A stretch of 64,000 nucleotides of DNA from Costus lasius (lineage: Eukaryota; Streptophyta; Magnoliopsida; Zingiberales; Costaceae): assembly GCA_027563935.2 (NCBI GenBank), contig CM050454.1:26223501-26287500 (forward strand), read 5' to 3'. Below the pieces are notes generated by a model. That model ran no database searches and was not told where the DNA came from. It was given only the letters and a program-made list of their open reading frames with translations. Shown piece after piece: positions 57,322 to 64,000 of the stretch (the stretch's first letter is position 1; each line of letters begins with the position of its first letter). Both the position numbers and the translations under genes were made by a program.

Positions 57322-58565
57322 AAATACTCCAGACTTAAATCTTTGCTTGTCCTCAAGCAATAAAATAAGATGAAATACATGTTTGGTATAGGAGTAATCT
57401 TTCGTGTCAAGATATACATCCAAGTTAAAAAAATATTTAATAACAATCCAATATCTAATCAGGAGAAATTAAGTAAATGGTTGCCTCAAGTGTTCAACAG
57501 TTTGATCTCACAATAACTAGATGTCAAACAACCTAGTAAGCAGCAAACATAGGATTCAATCAAGCTTACACAAAACACTCATGTGATTCCAATCCTTCCT
57601 AGTCAAATCGTTGGGGTTAACTCAAATGTTTCATCAGGGTATGATACACTGATTATTGCAATAGACTTCAACTCATAACCTTATGTACTATTGCCAATTT
57701 TTCGCAATGCCAAGTAGAGGAGTCTCTTTATTGTTTTCAACTTCACATCCCTTAGATTTCAACTCATGCCCTTCGGTACCACTGCCAATTTTTCGCAGTG
57801 CCAAGTAGAGGAATCTAAAGTATGCTCTGCAGTTAATAACATAACCTTTCTAACAAATGCAGTGTCTCCCCAACAATAGAAAGGAAATCAAGGAATAACT
57901 AAGCGAATATGTATCTCAATATGATTCTCATGTACGTAGCAAGCTTGAGTCGATTCAACAATCATATCAATGTTTGACCCACTAATGAACATCTCAAAAT
58001 CAATCTAAATCATAAAATTTTCTAAATCATAGAACATATGGATATGATCAAACAGTATTTCTAACAAGGAGGTATCACTCCAGCTTTGATTATTCCTACC
58101 CAATTATGCATTCAACTCAAAATACTCAAAATTTTGAAATAGCCTTCATAGGACAAGACTCATACACATGCAAACGCAAACTCATGGAAAAATTTACACA
58201 GCATGAATGAAAAGCATAGTAACCATAACAAGTGCGGACACAAGCAAGAAAATTAATGTCATACAAGTTTATCAAAGAGTGGGGCCTGAAGATGTGGACC
58301 AGGCCCACGAATAAAATGGCATATAAGATACAATGCTAGAATATCCATCACATAATAGACGTATCCATCCAAACATAGCAAAGTCAAGAGAACACAATCA
58401 AATAGCCACATGCAACAAGAAAATAGAAACCGGAATATAGAAAGCTCACCCACTCTAAAAGTTTGCATAGTCCTCTATGCAATACCATGATGAGAGAGAG
58501 GAGTGAATGATGACGCCGATGCTAATGGGGGGCTACCTCCTCTTGCACGAGCGAGAGCCAGATGC
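57322..58565 (-). other. Athila-like 3' untranslated region
   Basis: No convincing gene lies in this AT-rich stretch between the 3' ORF and the LTR. It holds the GCTTGAGGACAAGCAAAG segment near 57340-57358 and two direct repeats of about 55 bp (57668-57722 and 57758-57813), each with a small hairpin around CCAATTTTTC. The frames seen on the minus strand (for example 58126-58468) lack conserved features. Confidence 0.6.
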
Positions 58566-59588
58566 TCAGGAGCTCTTGCTCTTCCCGCGTGCGCTATAGT
58601 CGGGCTCGGCCTCCCAGACGGATCCCATCATCTTGTGTTGTCTCTGCACGTGTGCTTCCATGGACTCCCAATGCGAAGATTGGTTCTGCTGGATGTGGGT
58701 AACGGTGGTGTCCAGGTTATCAATCATCGCCCATTGATGGAGTTGCTCCTCCCTGATTTCCTACAACACAAACATCATAGAATCGTGAGAGGAGGTGCCA
58801 CCAAAGGAAAATGCTCCAGGTGCTGGTGGTGCAGTGTCGACTGGATCGGGCTGTGCGTCCTCAACTGGCTGGATGCGCCAGTTTCCACAGACTCTGATTG
58901 ATGTGCGCTCCGGGTTTGGCAAAGGCAGGCAGAAGGGGTTTCCCTTGAATGTCATACAATAAGAATCTCCCTTGCGTAAAATCAGCTTCATGGCAATACA
59001 AGACTCGATGTCGAGGTTGTTGTTGCCGTGAGCTTCCAATGTGCCGTAGGGAATGATGCCTAAGGAAACTACCAAAGGTGTGATCAAGCTACCAATTACT
59101 ATCACTCCCCTCAAAGAACGGGCGACGCGGCTGAAATGCTTTGCTAAATAATACCCAGAATCGACTCTAAAGCTGTGGAACATGCACCAGATATAGAATA
59201 ACTCAGTCTGTCGTACCATACCGTCACTTTCACCGCGGCCAAAGAGGGTGTGGGCCAACACGCAGTGAACATACTTGATCACTGGGTTGCACAGACTGGA
59301 AGCACGAGCTACACGAGCGGAGTAGATGTGCTCGTTAGTGATAGCGCCCCAGAAGTTCTGCTCACTATACTTGGTAGGGACTCTACGTGCACAAGGTTCT
59401 GGAAAACCGTAAATGCTGTGAAACTATGAAAGAGTGAGGATGTGTTCGATATTACCCAAGCGGAAAGACAGACACCCTAGATCGTCATCAATGATAGGAT
59501 CTGCCTTTACTTCCAATGAACTCAGAAATTCCAGTATGGTGCCAATGTAAGTGGGTGAGAATAGCTGTTGGAATTGCTCCCACCCTAT
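58566..59588 (-). pseudogene. Athila-like 3' ORF ('putative plant transposon protein' type), broken
   Basis: One minus-strand frame runs from 59588 (cut by the A' LTR) to TGA at 58566, interrupted by TAG at 59424 and 58761. Recognisable stretches are EFLSSLEV, LSFRLGN, CVLAHTLFGRG, a block around ELFYIWCMFHSFRVDSGYYL, and VIGSLITPLVVSLGI. From memory this resembles the region after pol in Athila elements, annotated as a plant transposon protein domain; its function is not established. The last 60 codons, after 58761, are helical and Gln-rich. The N-terminus is missing and there is no sign of function. Confidence 0.6.
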
Positions 59589-61833
59589 TGTTAGGGAATG
59601 TCGGGTGTAATTTAAAATTTTGCAGTCCCAGGACGCAGCGGAAGAAGCATTACACCCGAAACACATTCCTTTCCCAAGGATCCATGCGAGTGAGTATACA
59701 CAAGGATGTGATAGAGATGTACCTCTTTTGCTTGTCTAGATGTCGAAGCCATGTTGAAGGCGCCCAAGTGTTCGCCCTCTACAAGTATCCACGCGTCGAC
59801 TCCTTGATCGTTGCTCCCTTCCACGCTCGGTGCTAGCCTCGGGAAGAGAATCGAGCCTTAGGGTATCTTTACTTCTCTTGCGCCACCTCCAAGATGAAAT
59901 CGCCAAGAGGAGATGAGGAGGAAGATGATGCCGCCAAGTTGCTTCCTTTCTTCTTCTTTGCTTGCGCCACCTTCAAGCAAGGTGCGCCTATGGCCAAGGA
60001 AGGGAGAGAGCTTGTGGCAAGGAGATGCCACCAAGCACTAAGAGTCCTTGCGCCAAGAAGAGAGGGAGAGGAAGACCTTGCGGCTCCAAGGAAGAAGTTT
60101 GCGCCAAGCCTTATTTACTTTCGCCCCTTGCACTCCAAGTCTCTCCAAGAGATATATCACCCCTCCTTGATATTGTCCACACGAATCAACCTTTTAGTGG
60201 GGCGACAAGGGTCCTATTAATAGGACAAGGGGCGGTTAGGGCAATGGCTAGGATTATGCCAAGTGGGCGGCTAGGATAAAGGAGTCTTGAGGTAAGGAAA
60301 GTCTCCAAGACTTTACCATAAACCTCATTCAACCTATCCTAATTTCCCAATGGCCATATCAGCCCAAGACATGCCTTAGAGGCATTCTTTCCATCCAAGG
60401 CTAAGTGGCTAGGCACAACATGCATGAGGAGTTTCGGCTAGGGTAAGGGTTTTGGGAGAAACTAGGGTTTGAGGTAAGGTAAGTCTCCAAGACATTACCA
60501 TATACCTCTTCCCTATGTCCATATGCGCCTAGGAACTTCCCATAAAAGTTCTCAAGCCATATCAGCCCCAAGACTTACCTTAGAGGCAAGTATTCCATCC
60601 AAGGAAGAAGGGCTAGGCGCCCTTTACTTCCATAATGAAGCAAAGGCGCCTCCCTCACCCCATTATGCCCCTAGGCGCCAGTGTGGTGAGAATTCTCCCC
60701 ATTATACCCTTTCAAGCCAATTCCTCTTCATGACAACTAATTATTGGGCCTCATTGGATAATGAGCTAGCCCCAAACTTCATGGCATGGGTTGATTAAGC
60801 CATTGGATCCAATCCAATGCAACCCTAATCCAAATGTGACCAATCTAGGTCAATTTTGGGTCAACCTGCCAAAAATGAAGTTTGGCTCCAATAACTTTCT
60901 TCCAACTCATCAGGCCCATTGGCGCTGATGAAATCTTCCAAATGGATCCAAGTTATCCAATAACTTGATCCTAAGGCTTCTAATTAAAGCAACGTCAAGA
61001 GTCTATTGCGTGTGACCCCGTAGGATCCATATGACGATGGTAATGATGTAAACATCATAAGTAGTGAGGGGTATCTAGCAACACATCACTACTACCCATG
61101 TCATAGGACTTAAGTCATTATGGCAACAACTCCTAACAAGCAACGAGGATTCCTATTGCATTACAGATCCCTTTGCCTAAGCTGATATCCTACCATTGGA
61201 TTAGTCTCAAGTTTATTATCCAATGCATTGGTCATGACTCAACAAGTGTGGCCACACTCTCCTGTCATGCACCAATAAGGTGGGGCGCCCCGAGGGGATA
61301 TCATGCTTCAAATAAGGAAGGGGCAAATCCTACTATTGGTCATTCATGTCTTTACATGACTTATGATATGCCCAATGACAGTCGTTTTGATCTCCCAGTT
61401 ACGGAGAGACGTAAGACTGTATTAAAGCATACCCATCATCAAATCTAGACATGAATACCTCAAGTCTAAGGATCAATACAAAACCTCTTTCATGTGAGAT
61501 TGACTTGTTGACTAGACAAGTCAATCCTCACAGTGGATCACTCCAGTGCATCCAATGCACCTGTATGTCTGCGTTACTGTGCCCCGCACCTAACCAGCCC
61601 ATACACCAGTCTCACATGTACCAAAGCTGTCCCATATCTGCTAAGGTACCTTGTCTGGGGATAGCTTATGAGAATGGATCTAATCCAAACTCCTGGGACA
61701 TTATTTATGCAACTCAATACATCAACGCAGGTAGAGAAGTCTGCATAATAACGACCATGCCTATAAAAAGAGTAATAGTTCTATCAAAGTACATTCAATC
61801 AATGCCTGACCATGTCCATACATTGGTCTTAAG
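59589..61833 (-). repeat. Divergent family-A-like LTR (A'), interrupted by B4
   Basis: In reverse it starts TGTTAGGGAATG (minus-strand end CATTCCCTAACA) and shows patchy but collinear similarity to family-A LTRs. Shared features include the GGCGC-rich part, the CTCATTGGATAATGAGCTAG block and the GTATGTCTGCGTTA block. It breaks off at CTTAAG where the B4 LTR begins, so the end lies beyond the window. It carries a TATTAATA at 60213-60220 at the TATA position and an internal direct duplication (60289-60400 with 60471-60604). The Athila ORF ends at its border; a CCTAT duplication (59584-59588) is predicted but not verifiable here. Confidence 0.72.
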
Positions 61834-63480
61834 TGAAGGGTCGAAACCTAAGTCAGATGCGCTTCTAAATTTTTGCATAGGCGGAAAAACTAGGTTTCAT
61901 GAAGATCGCATGGCTTGTAAGTATAACCAACCATAAGAGGATGATTGAAGCATTACCATGGCCATTGCTCGAGTGATGACTTGGAAGAAGAAAGGGCGAT
62001 CGGCTCTTCTCCAAAGAGGTCACACACAATATGTTGAAGGCTTACTCCCTTGTGCTCTTTGTGCTAGCAAAGATCCAAGGAAAACTTGATCGTGTACAAG
62101 GAGATGTTTTTCTCTCTCGGCTGTTCGAACTCTCTTCCATGGCGTGAAGACTCACTACCACACGAGAGGAAACGGGAGGAGAAGAGGGGGCGAGCCACGT
62201 TACAATCGTGGAGGCGTTTTCCAAAAATGGAAAACCGACTTCCAAATATAGTAAGTGCTTAATACTCATGCATTCACTCAAAGTGAACTATCGAAACTTC
62301 CTTCTCCTTTGAACCAAGCGTTCACTAAGTGAACCGGTTCAATTCTATTTGGTTCAAAGACCAAATCGAACCAGCCATGGTTTAGATCTCTTTGAACCAA
62401 ATGGCTCAAGATCTAACCACACATCTCTTGATCTTCTTGATCTCATCGATCAAGCATCAATTCTCCCGATCGAAGCTTATCGATCTCAAGCCCTAATCAA
62501 TCAAACATGATCAGACCAGATCTCACTTCAAATCAGAGTTTAAATTCCTTTAAATTGGACTAAAACAATTCAATCCACACGATCTGATATAAGTAAGCCA
62601 TATCATCAAATTGTGCGACCCTAAGGGTTTCCTTCAACGTCGGTAACGATAACTTACATTATCACAATCAGAGAGGGGTATCTAGCAACACATCACTGTC
62701 TCCCGATATGAAGGAAAGAGTCTTCCAAGACTACACCCAAACCACAGCACAAGTGTGAATCCAATTCACTTGGCATACATGTTTCCTTTGCTACTGGATG
62801 TTCTCGTTGGACAAGCGTGTCAAGCGTGTAACTCCAACATGATGAGAATGGTTAGATCAGATGAACATAGTCATCTGGGTATGGCCATACACTTTCTCAA
62901 CCATCTCATCCAGGGGGCCCCTATAGAACATCACACTCCAACAAGGAGAGGCAATCCTTTATCTATCACTAGTGCCCTAACATGACTCATGCCCATTATC
63001 CAAGATAATCCTTAACCATTAATTTTTCAAATGATATTGAACTACCTCAAGATAATGCCAATCATCATTTAGAAACAGAAGTGATCTCAAGTCAGAGGAA
63101 ATATGCCATTTGCTTGCATACAAGGATTATTCACATTGTGACAAACAATTGAACATCCTAAGTAGGGTCAGTCCAGTATATCCAATGCACCTATGTGTCT
63201 AAATCTTATTCCATGCTCGAAGCATCCTATAAGATCAGAACACATATTAGTCTCAATCATATCAAGGCTGTCTCATGTTCACCAAGATATCTCGACTAAG
63301 GACAATACTGCATGTCAGCCAAGCTGAACACCATTGAGACATTACTCATAAGTATACATAACAGCAGCAGATAATGTAACAACCTGAATAAGAACAATTG
63401 CCTTTATAAAACATAGTTTATACATGATACTGATAATAACCCAAGGCCTCAAACATTAGCCTTAAGGGCATACCCCAACA
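61834..63480 (-). repeat. 3' LTR of B4 (1,647 bp)
   Basis: On the minus strand it starts TGTTGGGGTATGCCC at 63480 and ends GACCCTTCA at 61834. It has the GGTTC/GAACC palindrome cluster (about 62306-62400) and the mini-exon ATGGCCATG (61957-61965, minus) followed by GTAATG, so the exon-1 signature is kept in this diverged copy too. Confidence 0.88.
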
Positions 63481-63500
63481 ATCTCCCACTTGCACTTAAA

Positions 63501-64000
63501 CTAATGGTTGAGAAATCTCAAACCCATATTATTACAGTGCTTCTCATGCTTCTGCTACGCCAGAGGCTTTGTAAGCGGGTCAGCCAGATTGTCATCTGTA
63601 TGAACCTTGCAGATCTTGATCTCTCCTCGATCTATGATCTCCCGGATCAAATGAAACCTTCTCTGTATGTGCTTGGACTTCTGGTGTGACCGATGTTCCT
63701 TTGCTTGTGCAATCGCTCCAGTGTTATCACAGAAGATAACCAATGGATCTGCACTCGAAGGAACAACACCAAGTTCCTGAACGAACTTACAAATCCATAC
63801 TGCCTCCTTTGATGCTTCTGAGGTTGCAACATACTCGGCTTCTGTTGTGGAATCAGCAACAATTGATTGTTTGAAACTCTTCCACACCACTGCTCCTCCA
63901 TTCAAGCTAAAAACATAGCCTGATTGCGATCGGAAATCGTCTTGGTCAGATTGGAATGAAGCGTCAGTATATCCTTCAATACTGAGTTCTTCCTGACCCC
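63501..64000 (-). pseudogene. RNase H end of B4 gag-pol, with an early stop
   Basis: It reads YTDASFQSDQDDF, EAEY, CDNTGA and DNLADPLTKPLA, then a TAG at 63555-63557 where B2 and B3 have CAG. The usual end FLNH and stop lie at 63501-63503. The lost tail is about 17 residues, after the last catalytic aspartate, so loss of function is uncertain. The rest of the gene is outside the window. Confidence 0.75.

Larger units (their letters stand above)
61834..64000 (-). mobile_element. Family-B copia element B4, 3' part, cut by the window end
   Basis: In reverse it comprises a complete 3' LTR (61834-63480), the polypurine tract (63481 onward reads ATCTCCCACTT) and the C-terminal part of gag-pol. It is inserted in the A' LTR; the expected left duplication is TTAAG (61829-61833). 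The LTR length (1,647 bp) and termini fit family B. Confidence 0.85.

Noticed and set aside
58503..58901. 132-residue plus-strand frame that might be a host gene
   Set aside because: It lies antisense to the C-terminal part of the Athila-like 3' ORF and has no recognisable domain.
59894..60279. Two overlapping plus-strand frames (108 and 105 residues)
   Set aside because: Both lie within the reverse-oriented A' LTR, in the GGCGC-rich part, and resemble the false frames in other family-A LTRs.
1..64000. CRISPR-like arrays, operons or phage modules
   Set aside because: All long repeats are LTRs or LTR-internal, and all recognisable coding is retroelement gag, pol or Athila 3' ORF. Nothing bacterial is present.

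Overview
The window is a stretch of nuclear DNA from a flowering plant made almost entirely of nested LTR retrotransposons. I found no host gene, rRNA, genuine tRNA gene, CRISPR array or bacterial feature. The plant assignment rests on Ty1/copia polyproteins of the Angela/BARE-like type (about 1,300 residues, LTRs of 1.6-2.0 kb, long leaders, PBS matching initiator tRNA-Met), an Athila/Tat-like Ty3/gypsy element with a tRNA-Asp type PBS, and a chromovirus-like (Tekay/Del type) gag. The species cannot be told from this.

The nesting can be unpicked from 5-bp target-site duplications (TSDs). The oldest layer is an Athila-like element on the minus strand (3603-4380, 44433-46651, 55802-59588). A '+' family-A copia element, A2, sits in its gag (4381-44427, TSD GGTAT). 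A2 holds copia B1 (9402-18440, TSD GAGGC), a truncated chromovirus-like element (18790-22601) and the minus-strand family-A element A3 (24030-44349, TSD CATTC). The 5' LTR of A3 holds the intact element B2 (31928-41049, TSD GACTA) and a family-B solo LTR (41876-43553, TSD GACCA). On the left, A1 (1-3195) sits inside another family-A LTR, A0 (to 3602). On the right, the intact element B3 (46652-55796, TSD ATCTA) sits in the Athila LTR, a divergent A-like LTR (A', 59589-61833) cuts the Athila 3' ORF, and B4 (61834-64000, minus) cuts A' and runs off the window.

B2 and B3 have uninterrupted gag-protease-integrase-RT-RNase H frames with all catalytic residues I could locate. By eye the two LTRs of B3 differ at 1 base in 1,703, those of B2 at 6 substitutions plus a poly-C length change, B1 at 12 in 1,643 and A3 at about 17 in 1,955. 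These ages agree with the nesting order. B1, A1, A2 and A3 are pseudogenes. A3 keeps one frame over 1,307 codons and is broken only by seven stops, six of them C-to-T or G-to-A changes.

The most interesting signal is a conserved mini-exon inside the family-B LTR. It reads ATG GCS ATG followed by a GT splice donor. An acceptor about 1.95 kb downstream, just before gag, would join it in frame to the polyprotein and remove the PBS and leader. In B1 the exon-2 ATG is absent, so this LTR exon is the only plausible start. Family A has a comparable donor in its LTR and an acceptor four bases before its gag ATG. Other signals are covarying hairpins in the copia leaders, palindrome arrays in the Athila LTR, a duplicated PBS, Pol III-like boxes in a gypsy LTR, and a roughly 1.4-kb inverted repeat formed by two opposed LTRs.
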